The notes under the pieces were generated by a model that saw only the letters and a list, made by a program, of their open reading frames with translations, ran no database searches and was not told the origin of the DNA. A stretch of DNA of 64,000 bases from Corynebacterium afermentans subsp. afermentans (GTDB taxonomy: Bacteria > Actinomycetota > Actinomycetes > Mycobacteriales > Mycobacteriaceae): NCBI RefSeq assembly GCF_030408355.1, contig NZ_CP046606.1, positions 2,232,001 to 2,296,000 on the forward strand. Reading direction: 5' to 3'. Position 1 is the stretch's first letter, and each line of letters opens with the position of its first letter. Positions 31,004 through 39,575 of this stretch are shown here, one piece after another. The position numbers and the translations under genes were made by a program.

Positions 31004-32317
31004 ATGAACTCTCCCGATCAGCTCACCCGCACTGAGCGCCTCGACCGCCTGCCGGTCACCCGAAAACACAAACGCCTTCTGGTCGGCTCCGGCATCGGCT
31101 GGGCGTTGGACGCGATGGACATCGGCCTGGTGTCCTTCATCCTCGCCGCACTGGCCGCGCAGTGGAATTTGGACAACACCACCACCGGCTGGATCGCCTC
31201 AATCGGGTTCGTCGGCATGGCGGTCGGCGCGAGCTTGGGCGGGCTGCTCGCCGACAAAATCGGCCGGCGCCAAGTCTTCGCCGCGACGCTGCTGCTGTAC
31301 GGCCTAGCCACGGGCGCGTCGGCGCTGGCGTGGTCGGTGGCGTCCCTGATGGTGTTCCGCTTCCTGGTGGGCCTCGGGCTCGGTGCGGAGCTGCCGGTGG
31401 CGTCCACGCTGGTCAGCGAGTTTTCGCCACGCAGGGTGCGCGGCCGCATGGTCGTGCTGCTTGAGGCGTTCTGGGCGGTGGGCTGGATCATGGCCGCCGC
31501 CATCGGCACCTTCGTAGTAGCGCAAAGCGACAACGGCTGGCGCTGGGGCTTCGCGCTCGGCGCAGCACCGGCGCTGTACGCGATCTACGTGCGCATGGGG
31601 CTGCCGGAGTCCGTGCGCTTCCTCGAATCAGTGGGCCGGCACGACGAGGCCGAGCGGATCGTCCGCGACTTCGAGTCCGAGGCTGACCCCACGGACTACG
31701 ACACCGCCGCGCCACCGCAAGAACAGCACGTCAACGGCGGCATCTGGGGCCCGGACCTGCGCGGGCGCACCGCCGCGTTTTGGGTGATCTGGTTCTGCGT
31801 GTCCCTTTCCTACTACGGCGCGTTCATCTGGATCCCGTCGCTGCTCGTGGAGCAGGGGTTCTCGCTGGTGCGATCGTTCACCTTCACGCTGATCATCACC
31901 CTGGCGCAGCTGCCCGGCTACGCCGCGGCCGCCTGGCTCATCGAGCGGTGGGGGCGCCGCGTCACGCTCGCAAGCTTCCTCGCCGGCTCGGCACTGTCCG
32001 CGTTCGCGTACGGCATGGCCAGCGCCGAATGGCAGATCATCACCGCGGGCTGCCTGCTCAGCTTCTTCAACCTCGGGGCGTGGGGCGCCCTGTACGCGAT
32101 CGGCCCAGAGCTTTACCCCACCGCTATCCGCGCGACCGGCACGGGCGCGGGCGCGGCGTTCGGGCGCATCGGTTCTATTCTCGCACCACTGATTGTCCCG
32201 CCGGTGCTCGCCTTAGGCGGCTCGACGGCGGTATTCGGGGTGTTCGCCGCCGCCTTCGCGCTGGCCTGCGTGGCGGCGTTTACGCTGCCGGAGCAGCGTG
32301 GGGTGGCGATTGGCTAG
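31004..32317 (+). CDS. MFS transporter, NiaP-like
   Basis: 437-residue, 12-helix carrier of the sugar-porter-like branch. It has the loop motif GGLLADKIGRRQ, then FRFLVGLGLGAELPVA and a central cytoplasmic loop around residue 220. This pattern matches NiaP-type transporters of nicotinate or aromatic acids; substrate is inferred. TACACT at 30991-30996 is seven bases before the ATG at 31004, a leaderless promoter, with only 40 bases to the copper ATPase stop. It is therefore probably expressed apart from the copper genes. Confidence 0.82.
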   Translation: MNSPDQLTRTERLDRLPVTRKHKRLLVGSGIGWALDAMDIGLVSFILAALAAQWNLDNTTTGWIASIGFVGMAVGASLGGLLADKIGRRQVFAATLLLYGLATGASALAWSVASLMVFRFLVGLGLGAELPVASTLVSEFSPRRVRGRMVVLLEAFWAVGWIMAAAIGTFVVAQSDNGWRWGFALGAAPALYAIYVRMGLPESVRFLESVGRHDEAERIVRDFESEADPTDYDTAAPPQEQHVNGGIWGPDLRGRTAAFWVIWFCVSLSYYGAFIWIPSLLVEQGFSLVRSFTFTLIITLAQLPGYAAAAWLIERWGRRVTLASFLAGSALSAFAYGMASAEWQIITAGCLLSFFNLGAWGALYAIGPELYPTAIRATGTGAGAAFGRIGSILAPLIVPPVLALGGSTAVFGVFAAAFALACVAAFTLPEQRGVAIG

Positions 32318-32335
32318 GGAAAGCGGAGCTCGTCG

Positions 32336-32524
32336 CTAAGCAAAGAAGCGCGAAATGCGGGACAGCAGCGACTTGTCCTCCGTCGCCTTGTCGATCTCCT
32401 CGATGTTTCGCGGCAGGTTGAGCAGGAGGGTGTTCTCCCCCGTCTTGGCAACGGTAATGCTGGGGTCGAGCTTGGCCACCGTGCTCGCGCAGGCGGCGGG
32501 GCCGTTGATGGAACGCACGGTCAT
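32336..32524 (-). CDS. Small hypothetical protein
   Basis: 62-residue protein, MTVRSINGPAACASTVAK at its start and KSLLSRISRFFA at its end. AAGGAG lies seven bases before the ATG at 32524, which selects this start over longer frames. No membrane helix or known motif is visible; the N-terminal half holds one Cys, and the last ten residues are a basic amphipathic stretch. It lies convergent to the NiaP-like gene, 19 bases away. Function unknown. Confidence 0.65.
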   Translation of the reverse strand: MTVRSINGPAACASTVAKLDPSITVAKTGENTLLLNLPRNIEEIDKATEDKSLLSRISRFFA

Positions 32525-32630
32525 GGCTTTCTCCTTTGCTACTTCGGCGTTGTGCTGTTGAATCATAAACGCGTTTTCGCAGCGTGTCACCGTTGGAAAG
32601 CCATGCCTAACTGTTCATAGGGCAGGTTTA

Positions 32631-34148
32631 CTAGCCGTGCGCCATGTTGACGAAGCGCGAGTAGTGCAGCTGGTGCGCCACCGGAATCGTGTCGATCGGG
32701 CCGCCGCGGTGCTTCGCCACGATGATGTCCGCCTCGCCCGCGCGCTCGTCGTCGCGGTCCTGTGAGTCCGGGCGGTAGAGCAGGAACACCATGTCGGCGT
32801 CCTGCTCCAGCGAGCCGGACTCACGCAGGTCAGCGAGCTGCGGGCGCTTGTCGGTGCGCGCCTCCGGGCCACGGTTGAGCTGGGAGATGGCGATCACGGG
32901 CACCTCGAGCTCCTTGGCTAGGAGCTTGAGGTGGCGGGAGAACTCCGAGACCTCCTGCTGGCGGGACTCGACCTTTTTGCCGGAGCTCATTAGCTGCAGG
33001 TAGTCCACCACCACGAGGTCGAGGCCGTGCTGCTGCTTCAGGCGGCGCGCCTTGGAGCGGATCTCCATCATGGTGAGGTTCGGCGAGTCGTCGATAAACA
33101 GCGGCGCGTCCTGGATCTCGGTGAGGCGGTGGGTGAGCTTCTCCCAGTCGCGCTCCTCCATCTGGCCCGAGCGCATCGCGGAGAGTTTGATCTCCGTCTC
33201 CGCGGACAGCATGCGCATGATGATCTCGGAGGCGCTCATCTCCAGAGAGAAGATCACGGACGTCTTGTTCTGGTGGATGGAGCAGGAGCGCATGAAGTCC
33301 AGCGCGAGCGTGGACTTACCCACACCCGGTCGCGCCGCGATGATGATCATCTGGCCGGCGTGCAGGCCGTTGGTGAGCTTGTCCAGGTCGATGAACCCGG
33401 TGGGCACGCCCGCCTCGAGCGCACCGCCCGAGGCGATCATGGTCAGCTCGTCGATTGTCGGCTTGAGCAGGTCCGACAGCGGGCGGTAATCCTCGCCCGA
33501 CTGGTTGCGGGTGATGTTGAAGACCTTCTGCTGGGCATGGTCGACGATGGCGTCGACCTCCATGCCCTCTTCGCCCTCGTAGCCGAGCTGCACCACCTGC
33601 GTGCCGGCGTTGACCAGCTGGCGCAGGATCGACTTCTCCTCCACAATCTCCGCGTAGTAGCGCGCGTTCGCGGCCGTCGGCACCTCAGAGATCAGCGTGT
33701 GCAGGTAAGGCGCGCCGCCGACGCGCTCGAGCTCGTTAATGCGGTCTAAGCGGCCGGCGACGATCAGCACGTCGATGTTGCTGCCCTGCGCGAATAGGTC
33801 CAGCACCGCCTGGTAGATCAGCTGGTGCGCCGGGAAGTAGAAGTCGTCCGGGCGCAGGCTTTCCGCCACATCCAAGATGACGTCCGGGTTGAGCAGCATC
33901 GCGCCGATGACGGAGCGCTCCGCCAGCTCGTCGTGCGGCGGGGTGCGGTACTCCTGCAGCTCGTTGTTGCCGCGGTTGAAGTTGGAGTAGCGGTTGCTTC
34001 TCGACGAGCTGCCGCCCCGCCCGCCGCGCCCCTTCGAGCTGCCATTGTTGCCTTGGAACGCCTCAAAGTCGGAGTCGCTGAAGTCCCCGAAATCCGCGGC
34101 TGGCTCTGGCGGCGGCACGTAGTCGTCGAAGCTGTCGTCTGCACCCAT
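32631..34148 (-). CDS. dnaB: Replicative DNA helicase DnaB
   Basis: 505-residue hexameric helicase that unwinds DNA at the replication fork. After an N-terminal Asp/Gly/Ser-rich extension of about 65 residues (the normal corynebacterial form), the DnaB N-domain begins PPHDELAERSVIGAML. Walker A is ARPGVGKST, Walker B VVDYLQLM, and the arginine finger region RGPEARTDKRP. No intein interrupts it. ATG 34148 has GGGGAG six bases upstream. It lies 5.4 kb from rplI-ssb-rpsF, which in related genomes is close by. A cluster of DnaA boxes lies upstream. Confidence 0.96.
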   Translation of the reverse strand: MGADDSFDDYVPPPEPAADFGDFSDSDFEAFQGNNGSSKGRGGRGGSSSRSNRYSNFNRGNNELQEYRTPPHDELAERSVIGAMLLNPDVILDVAESLRPDDFYFPAHQLIYQAVLDLFAQGSNIDVLIVAGRLDRINELERVGGAPYLHTLISEVPTAANARYYAEIVEEKSILRQLVNAGTQVVQLGYEGEEGMEVDAIVDHAQQKVFNITRNQSGEDYRPLSDLLKPTIDELTMIASGGALEAGVPTGFIDLDKLTNGLHAGQMIIIAARPGVGKSTLALDFMRSCSIHQNKTSVIFSLEMSASEIIMRMLSAETEIKLSAMRSGQMEERDWEKLTHRLTEIQDAPLFIDDSPNLTMMEIRSKARRLKQQHGLDLVVVDYLQLMSSGKKVESRQQEVSEFSRHLKLLAKELEVPVIAISQLNRGPEARTDKRPQLADLRESGSLEQDADMVFLLYRPDSQDRDDERAGEADIIVAKHRGGPIDTIPVAHQLHYSRFVNMAHG

Positions 34149-34205
34149 GGTCTCCCCTTTCGCTGTGTGTATGAGACTACCCCGTAACGCAAACCGCAAA
34201 CCGAG

Positions 34206-34476
34206 TTATCCACAGGGGCTGTGAACAATTGGGAAATGTGCGGGTGAGTTTTCCACAGGGTTGGGGTTTGCGGTGTGGAATTTGTGTGAATTCAGCTTCT
34301 TGAACCCCTGGTAAAGAGCACATTTTACCAGGTAGACATGTATATTTTCACACCAGTAGATAGTGACGATATAGGTGGATAACTCCGTTGACCACGGCAT
34401 TTGACAACCACGAAATGTCCACTCGAGTGGACAACCTATCCCCTACCCAGGCTGTATAACTGACCACTTATCCACA
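34206..34476. promoter_or_regulatory. Cluster of DnaA boxes between dnaB and a membrane gene
   Basis: Perfect TTATCCACA boxes lie at 34206-34214 and 34468-34476 (plus strand), a TTTTCCACA at 34249-34257, and a reversed TTATCCACC at 34374-34382. An AT-richer stretch (34280-34370) lies between. The first box lies about 58 bases upstream of dnaB, in its probable promoter. No dnaA or dnaN gene is near, so a DnaA-regulated promoter or a DnaA reservoir is likelier than the chromosome origin. Confidence 0.7.
34416..34433. promoter_or_regulatory. Perfect 18-base palindrome
   Basis: TGTCCACTCGAGTGGACA is fully self-complementary and lies 87 bases before the plus-strand membrane gene and among DnaA boxes. 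It is a likely binding site for a dimeric regulator that is not identified. TATAAC at 34455-34460 may be the -10 box for the gene at 34520. Confidence 0.6.
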
Positions 34477-34519
34477 CTGCTTTACGTCTTCCGTCAGCAC
34501 GCCTCCAGAGCACTTTCCT

Positions 34520-34951
34520 ATGCTCTTCACCATGTCTGCTCGAAGCATTCTCTGGGCGTATCTCGCTTCCGTGGTAGCCGTGCCGGGCGCGTTTGTCGCG
34601 GGGATCGGACTCGCCGGTGACAGGCTCACCCACGCCACAACATGCCTCATCGGGATCGGCGTTGTCGTTCTGACAAGCGTGGGCTCTGTCGGCTGGGCGG
34701 CCGCATACACCCGCGCAACCCGCGCGCAGCGCGGTACCACCGTGGCCGTCTGGATCGCCACTGCCTGCCTACTTGTGGGCCTGGGCTCCACCGGCCACGT
34801 CTTTTGGGAGGAGTACCAGGCGGGCATGTCGCTGCCGGTCATCAACCTGTTTCTGTACCTCATCCCTCTCGGCTTACTCATCCTGCTCGGCTCGGCCGTT
34901 GCGCAGACAGCAGCGAGGACGTCACGCGCGCGAGGCGAACGTCAGCGGTAG
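34520..34951 (+). CDS. Four-helix membrane protein of unknown function
   Basis: 143 residues with four probable membrane helices (around residues 9-32, 42-62, 74-92 and 107-127) and a basic C-terminal tail TSRARGERQR. No motif is recognised. The start at ATG 34520 could instead be ATG 34532 (MSARS), three codons later. Its last 30 bases overlap the RecQ gene, which is convergent. The palindrome and DnaA boxes upstream may control it. Confidence 0.65.
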   Translation: MLFTMSARSILWAYLASVVAVPGAFVAGIGLAGDRLTHATTCLIGIGVVVLTSVGSVGWAAAYTRATRAQRGTTVAVWIATACLLVGLGSTGHVFWEEYQAGMSLPVINLFLYLIPLGLLILLGSAVAQTAARTSRARGERQR

Positions 34952-36982
34952 CACCTCCACACCGAATCGCTCGGCGATATCGGCTGCGGCAACGGTGACC
35001 GACCAGCCGGAATCCACCTCGCCGGCAAGCAGCAACACCGGGCCCTCGCCCACGTCGAGCCCCGAGTAGTCGAAGTACCGGTCCAGCGCATTGACGCGGA
35101 AGGCGGAGTTACGCGCCTGAACCTCGGTCTCCCCGGCGCGCACTGCCCCGCCGTAGGACATCTGTCCGACGCGGGCGAGCGCCTCCGCGGTGGAGGCGAC
35201 CATCTCCGCCCTCGCCGGATCCGCCGACCCGAGCGCGATCACCGTCGCAGGGCGTGTGTCCCAGTCCCAGTCCGCCAGCACCGCCACGAAGCGGGTGAGC
35301 CACTGGTCGTCGCGCCAGTTCGTGGCGGGACGGTAGGCGTTGTCGCGCAGAAGCTGAGCCAGGGCGGGGCCGCGGGCGACGTCGTTGAGCCGGCCGAGCG
35401 CCTTGCCCGCCTGAACGCCTTTGATTTTGCCGCGTCGGGCGGAGCCCGTCGGCCACATCTTGCGCTGGCTGAGTGGCACACCGGGGGCTTTCAGGCGGGC
35501 GTCTATGCGCTCGGCGAGCGCCGGATCCACGTCCGTGGGTAGGTGGTTGCCTGTGCAGTTGTCGCAGCGCCCGCAGCGCTCCCCCTGCCCGATCGTTGGA
35601 TCGTCCAGCTCGCTGCGCAAAAACACCATGCGGCAGGCGTCCGTGGTCTCGTAGGCCAGCATGAGGTTCTGTTCGCGCCCGCGGGCGTCCGCCAGGCCGT
35701 CGTAGCGCTTGTGGTCATAGGCCCAGGGCTCGCCAGTGGCAACCCAGCCGCCTTTGACGCGGCGCACCGCGCCGTCGACGTCGAGCACCTTCAGCGCCTG
35801 ATCGATGCGCGAGCGCGACAAATCCACGGCGTTTTCCAGCTTCGGGGTGGACACCGGCTCGTCACCGAGCGCCCCCAGCAGCTGCTTAACCACTGGCTCC
35901 TCCGGCATGGACACGGACGCGAAGTACTCCCACACGCGCTGGTCTTCCGGGCCGGGCAACAGCACCACCTCGGCGTGGTCGGTGGCGCGCCCGGCGCGGC
36001 CGATCTGCTGGTAGTAGCTCACCGGCGAGCTCGGCGCGCCTAGGTGCACCACGAAACCGAGGTCCGGCTTGTCAAACCCCATGCCGAGCGCCGAGGTGGC
36101 CACCAGGGCTTTCAACTCGTTGTTAATCAGCGCCTGCTCGAGGCGCTCGCGTTCCTCCGCCTCGGTACGGCCGGTGTAGGCGGCCACGTTCCAACCGGCG
36201 GTCTCCAGCGCCTCCGCCAGGTCGTGCGCGGCGGCCACGGTGAGGCAGTAAATGATGCCGGAGCCTTCCACCTGCGCCAGGTACTGCGCGATCCAAGCGG
36301 CGCGCTGGGTGGGGTCACTCAAACGCACCACGTTCAGTGACAGGGATTCGCGGTCCAGCCCGCCGCGGAGCACGCCGGTGCCCTCCCCGAGCTGAGCGAC
36401 GACGTCGGCCACCACGCGGTCGTTCGCCGTCGCGGTGGTGGCGAGGACGGGGGTGTTCGCCGGCAGGTCGCTGATAAGCAACGCAATGCGCCGGTAATCC
36501 GGCCTGAAATCGTGCCCCCAGTCGGAGATGCAGTGGGCCTCGTCCACAACCAGCATGCCGACGGACCGCGCGAGCTGCGGCAGCACCTCCTCGCGGAAAC
36601 CCGGCGCGTTGAGGCGCTCCGGGCTGATCAGGAGCAGGTCCAGGTCGTCGACGCCCGCCTGGATCTCCTCCCACTGCGTCATGTTTGCGGAGTTGATCGT
36701 GGCCGCCCGGATGCCGGCGCGTGCGGCCGCTTCGACCTGGTTGCGCATTAACGCGAGCAGGGGCGAGACGATGATGGATGGGCCTTCGCCCGCCTCGCGC
36801 AACAGCTTCGCGGCGATGAAGTACACCGCCGATTTCCCCCAACCCGTGCGTTGCACCACCAGCATGCGTTTGCGCTGGTTGACAAGGGAATCGATGGCCG
36901 TCCACTGGTCGTCGCGCAACGCGGCGTGGGGCCCCGCGATGCCCTTGAGAAGTTCGTCCGCTTGTTCGCGTGTCGCAGTCAT
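34922..36982 (-). CDS. RecQ-family DNA helicase with extra C-terminal domain
   Basis: 686 residues. Residues 20-330 hold the helicase motor: Q-motif region, Walker A QRTGWGKS, motif II DEAHC, TTATAND motif III and QQIGRAGR motif VI. Near residue 475 four Cys in RCGRCDNC and nearby form the RecQ zinc site region. The last 170 residues (VLADWDWDTRP to the end) resemble a phosphoribosyltransferase fold, with GPVLLLAGEVDSGWSVTVAA at the place of the PRPP loop, as in some actinobacterial RecQ proteins, but with the usual acidic pair changed. Start ATG 36982; ATG at 36994 is possible. DNA repair is the expected role. Confidence 0.85.
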   Translation of the reverse strand: MTATREQADELLKGIAGPHAALRDDQWTAIDSLVNQRKRMLVVQRTGWGKSAVYFIAAKLLREAGEGPSIIVSPLLALMRNQVEAAARAGIRAATINSANMTQWEEIQAGVDDLDLLLISPERLNAPGFREEVLPQLARSVGMLVVDEAHCISDWGHDFRPDYRRIALLISDLPANTPVLATTATANDRVVADVVAQLGEGTGVLRGGLDRESLSLNVVRLSDPTQRAAWIAQYLAQVEGSGIIYCLTVAAAHDLAEALETAGWNVAAYTGRTEAEERERLEQALINNELKALVATSALGMGFDKPDLGFVVHLGAPSSPVSYYQQIGRAGRATDHAEVVLLPGPEDQRVWEYFASVSMPEEPVVKQLLGALGDEPVSTPKLENAVDLSRSRIDQALKVLDVDGAVRRVKGGWVATGEPWAYDHKRYDGLADARGREQNLMLAYETTDACRMVFLRSELDDPTIGQGERCGRCDNCTGNHLPTDVDPALAERIDARLKAPGVPLSQRKMWPTGSARRGKIKGVQAGKALGRLNDVARGPALAQLLRDNAYRPATNWRDDQWLTRFVAVLADWDWDTRPATVIALGSADPARAEMVASTAEALARVGQMSYGGAVRAGETEVQARNSAFRVNALDRYFDYSGLDVGEGPVLLLAGEVDSGWSVTVAAADIAERFGVEVLPLTFASRA

Positions 36983-37090
36983 GCCGCACACCATATACCA
37001 CGACCCCGACACGGGTGTTCGAACAATGGTACCGAAACAGTACTATTGCAACCATGGCGCTGAATTTGAGACGGACACAAGCAACAGACC

Positions 37091-37210
37091 TTGCTTCGCT
37101 TGGTTCACCAGGAATGGGAGAAGGAAGAAGCTCGTAGGCACGCCCATGCTGAGCTGGATCGCATTTTCCAGAGCCGATCGAGACTCATGGACCGGTTGAA
37201 GGACGCATGA
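37091..37210 (+). CDS. Possible small protein 1 of a coupled pair
   Basis: Tentative. From TTG 37091 a frame of 39 residues reads LLRLVHQEWEKEEARRHA and ends LMDRLKDA: highly charged and helix-forming, unlike the overlapping frames. Its TGA overlaps the ATG of the next frame (ATGA), the usual sign of translational coupling. No good ribosome site precedes the TTG, so it may be the remnant of a longer gene whose start is lost. An alternative frame from ATG 37026 gives 57 residues. Confidence 0.3.
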   Translation: MLRLVHQEWEKEEARRHAHAELDRIFQSRSRLMDRLKDA

Positions 37211-37332
37211 CGGATCCTCGCTCACTCTTCCAGGTCGAAATCATCGCCGAATGGGTCGAACTCCGGGGATTCCATATCAAAGATATGGGCACCCTGAAGT
37301 ATCCGATATCGCTGCTCGCTTACAGGAGCTAG
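37207..37332 (+). CDS. Possible small protein 2 of a coupled pair
   Basis: Tentative. 41 residues starting MTDPRSLFQVEIIAEWVELR and ending ISLLAYRS. Its ATG overlaps the stop of the preceding small frame by four bases. Composition is protein-like but AT-richer than its neighbours, and no family is recognised. It ends four bases before the stop of the convergent ATPase gene. The pair could be a remnant of an acquired gene or a small two-gene module. Confidence 0.3.
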   Translation: MTDPRSLFQVEIIAEWVELRGFHIKDMGTLKYPISLLAYRS

Positions 37333-37336
37333 CCAG

Positions 37337-38014
37337 CTAACCCAGCTCGTCTTCCGCCCAGTCCGCCATGTATTCAGCGATGCCCTCCGGATCTGCCAGA
37401 AAGTCGCGCATCGCCCGGAACGCGAGCGTGTCTTCCACCGCCAGGCCGCGATCCATGCCATGCTCACCGACTTCCACGATCTCCGCGCCCGGTACACCCA
37501 GCACGATCGGCGAGTGCGTCACCGCAATCACCTGCGCACCCGCCTCCCCTAGCGCATGCAACTGCGCCACCAGTGCCATCTGCGCCACTGGGGACAGCCC
37601 CGATTCGGGCTCGTCCAGCAGGTACAGCGCATCCGGGATAAGCCGCGAGGTCAGCTCCATCACGGACTCCCCGTGCGACCGGCCGCCGAACTCCGTCACG
37701 CGCGTGTGCGTCTCGCCACGCAAGAAGTACCCGGCCTTCGCGCGCGGCCCGGTCCGCAGCTTAAGCGCGCCAAACATCGGGTCGCGGGGGCCAGACTTAC
37801 CGACGCCCCACGTACCGCCTTCCACCGCAAACCCCCACGCCCGCGCAATCCCCTCAAGCAGGGTGGACTTTCCCACCCCATTTCCGCCGGTGAGCAGCGT
37901 GATCGGGCGGGTAAACGGGAGGCCGAACTCCGCGACGAAACCTACTGCCGGCGCGTCGAGCGCCCATGCCGGGGCCGCCGCCGGGTCAACCGAGACGTGT
38001 TCGAGAAACATCAT
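37337..38014 (-). CDS. SMC/ABC-type ATPase, COG3910-like (copy 1)
   Basis: 225-residue single-domain ATPase: Walker A GGNGVGKST near residue 45, a Q-loop substitute region with YFLRGET, signature-like GRSHGESVMEL, Walker B LYLLDEPESGLS and the His switch VTHSPIV. This is the COG3910 predicted ATPase, without membrane partner. Its role is unknown. The ATG overlaps the stop of its paralogue by four bases. Both keep all catalytic motifs, so both are probably active and may form a heterodimer. Confidence 0.8.
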   Translation of the reverse strand: MMFLEHVSVDPAAAPAWALDAPAVGFVAEFGLPFTRPITLLTGGNGVGKSTLLEGIARAWGFAVEGGTWGVGKSGPRDPMFGALKLRTGPRAKAGYFLRGETHTRVTEFGGRSHGESVMELTSRLIPDALYLLDEPESGLSPVAQMALVAQLHALGEAGAQVIAVTHSPIVLGVPGAEIVEVGEHGMDRGLAVEDTLAFRAMRDFLADPEGIAEYMADWAEDELG

Positions 38015-38697
38015 GGCTCCACCAAAAACCTTGCTGTGCCGGCTGGGTCGCGGACGAACTCCTGGGTAGCGGTGACGGGCTCGCAGTCGCGGAAAAGCAC
38101 AGGCTCTAGCGTGGGGACGGACACGATGCGGGCGTCGGGGACGGCAAGCAGCACCGGGGAGTGCGTGGCTATGAGCACCTGCGCGCCCCGGCGGGTCAAC
38201 ACCGCCAGCAGGCCGAGCAGCTCGAGCTGCGAAAACACCGACAATCCGTCTTCGGGCTCGTCCAGAATGACCAGCGAGCCCGGGCTGAAGCGTTCGCGGG
38301 CCATGCGCATGATGCCCTGTCCGTGACTGCGTCGGGTGAGGTCGTGCAACCGGTCCCTGGGGCCGAGGGACTCGTGGTATTCGGCAAGGTCGAGGTAGGT
38401 TTCGCCGCGAAGGAAAAACACATCGCGCGGGTTTTCACGGCGGGTCAGCGTGAGCGAGGCGTGCAACTGGGAGTGGTCCGCGGCCTCAAAGCGGGCGTGG
38501 CGCGACCCGCCCGCGGCGTTGGCACCGGCGGCCACCGCAATGGCCTCTACAAGCGTGGACTTACCGGAACCGTTGTCTCCGGTGAGGATCGTGGTCTGCG
38601 CGAGTTCAAGCGGCCTATCGGCCAACCGACGCACCACCGGCAGATCACGGGCATAGCCGCCCACCGGCGCGTCGATGCGGATCGCGGTAAGAAACAC
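38011..38697 (-). CDS. SMC/ABC-type ATPase, COG3910-like (copy 2)
   Basis: 228-residue paralogue of the next gene: Walker A GDNGSGKST, VFFLRGETYLD, signature-like RSHGQGIMRM, Walker B LVILDEPEDGLS and the switch IATHSPVLL. The two share FFLRGET/YFLRGET and SHG signature forms but differ widely elsewhere, so the duplication is old. It starts at ATG 38697, two bases after the stop codon of the secreted protease gene on the same strand. Not a transporter subunit as far as can be seen. Confidence 0.8.
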   Translation of the reverse strand: MFLTAIRIDAPVGGYARDLPVVRRLADRPLELAQTTILTGDNGSGKSTLVEAIAVAAGANAAGGSRHARFEAADHSQLHASLTLTRRENPRDVFFLRGETYLDLAEYHESLGPRDRLHDLTRRSHGQGIMRMARERFSPGSLVILDEPEDGLSVFSQLELLGLLAVLTRRGAQVLIATHSPVLLAVPDARIVSVPTLEPVLFRDCEPVTATQEFVRDPAGTARFLVEP

Positions 38698-38699
38698 CG

Positions 38700-39461
38700 C
38701 TACCTCAGGTTCGCCGGCAGCGGCAGAAGACCGTCCACCGCGAGCAGCACTCCGAACGCCGTGCCGGAGACCACGCCGATGATGTTGGCGCTGCCGTCCG
38801 GGTTCACGGTGTAGACCGGCCCGCCGGAATCGCCGTGCAGCGCCAGGATCAGTACCGCCAGCTCACCGGTGTCCGGGTTCACCTTCAGCACAGGACCGCA
38901 AGTGCGCGAGGTGCGCGCGCCGTCCTTGCACACAATCTGGCCCGGCTTCACCGCAGTCACCGGGTGGTAGCCCGCCACACGGCGGGTGGGGTTGATCCGC
39001 TGAACAGCATCCGACAGCGGGTTTACCGCGCCGATGACCGGGATATCCACCGCCCCGCCACGGGCAGCCGCAGCGTTTGTGACTCCGCCGTCCAGCGGGA
39101 ACCAGGCGACGTCGCGAAGCGGGCTTCCCAGCGTGTTGTCGCCGCGCATCTCATAACCCGAATCGCGCAGGTCGCCTGCGATCTTCGTGCGGTTATCCGC
39201 CGCGTAAACCGCCACCGGCACCGCGCCACCGATAGGCGCTAAACAGTGGCCCGCCGTCACGCCATAAGCCCGCCCGTCGCGGTGCGCCACCGTGTTGAGG
39301 GAACAGCCGTAGCGGGAACCGTCGCTATAGGCGACGCGGATGCTATCGCCGGCATAGACAGCCACCGCCTGCGCCGGGGCGGCAAGACCAACCGCGGTAG
39401 CCGCCGCAAGCAGGAGGGACACGGCCAAAGTGCGCGCACGGCGCGCCACGGAAAACGTCAT
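38700..39461 (-). CDS. Secreted S1-family (trypsin-like) serine protease
   Basis: 253 residues. A signal peptide with basic start MTFSVARRARTLAVSLLLAA and cleavage after APAQA (about residue 32) directs export. The catalytic His is in TAGHC (H72), Asp probably in LRDVAWF, Ser in HGDSGGPVY. Cys pairs (YGCSL/GHC, VCKDG/RTCG) suit an extracellular enzyme. On the minus strand TACAAT (39474-39469) is seven bases before the ATG at 39461, so its message is leaderless. Related corynebacteria have several such chymotrypsin-like proteins of unknown target. Confidence 0.85.
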   Translation of the reverse strand: MTFSVARRARTLAVSLLLAAATAVGLAAPAQAVAVYAGDSIRVAYSDGSRYGCSLNTVAHRDGRAYGVTAGHCLAPIGGAVPVAVYAADNRTKIAGDLRDSGYEMRGDNTLGSPLRDVAWFPLDGGVTNAAAARGGAVDIPVIGAVNPLSDAVQRINPTRRVAGYHPVTAVKPGQIVCKDGARTSRTCGPVLKVNPDTGELAVLILALHGDSGGPVYTVNPDGSANIIGVVSGTAFGVLLAVDGLLPLPANLR

Positions 39462-39483
39462 GGGCGGTATTGTATCGGCACAC

Positions 39484-39526
39484 AAAAAGGCGCGGGCCCC
39501 ACTCCTCACAAGTGGGACCCGCGCCT
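39484..39526 (-). terminator. Terminator of the rpsF-ssb-rplI operon
   Basis: GGCGCGGGCCCCACT (39489-39503) pairs with AGTGGGACCCGCGCC with one bulge; the minus-strand T-run follows. It lies 70 bases past the rplI stop. Confidence 0.9.
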
Positions 39527-39575
39527 CAAATGCTGTTGTCGTTGGACTGCGTTATCCGTTCTCAGGCGGAGCAGT

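Noticed and set aside
34149..34519. Chromosome origin oriC
   Set aside because: DnaA boxes are present, but dnaA, dnaN, recF or gyrB genes are not nearby, and the origin in the genus lies beside dnaA.
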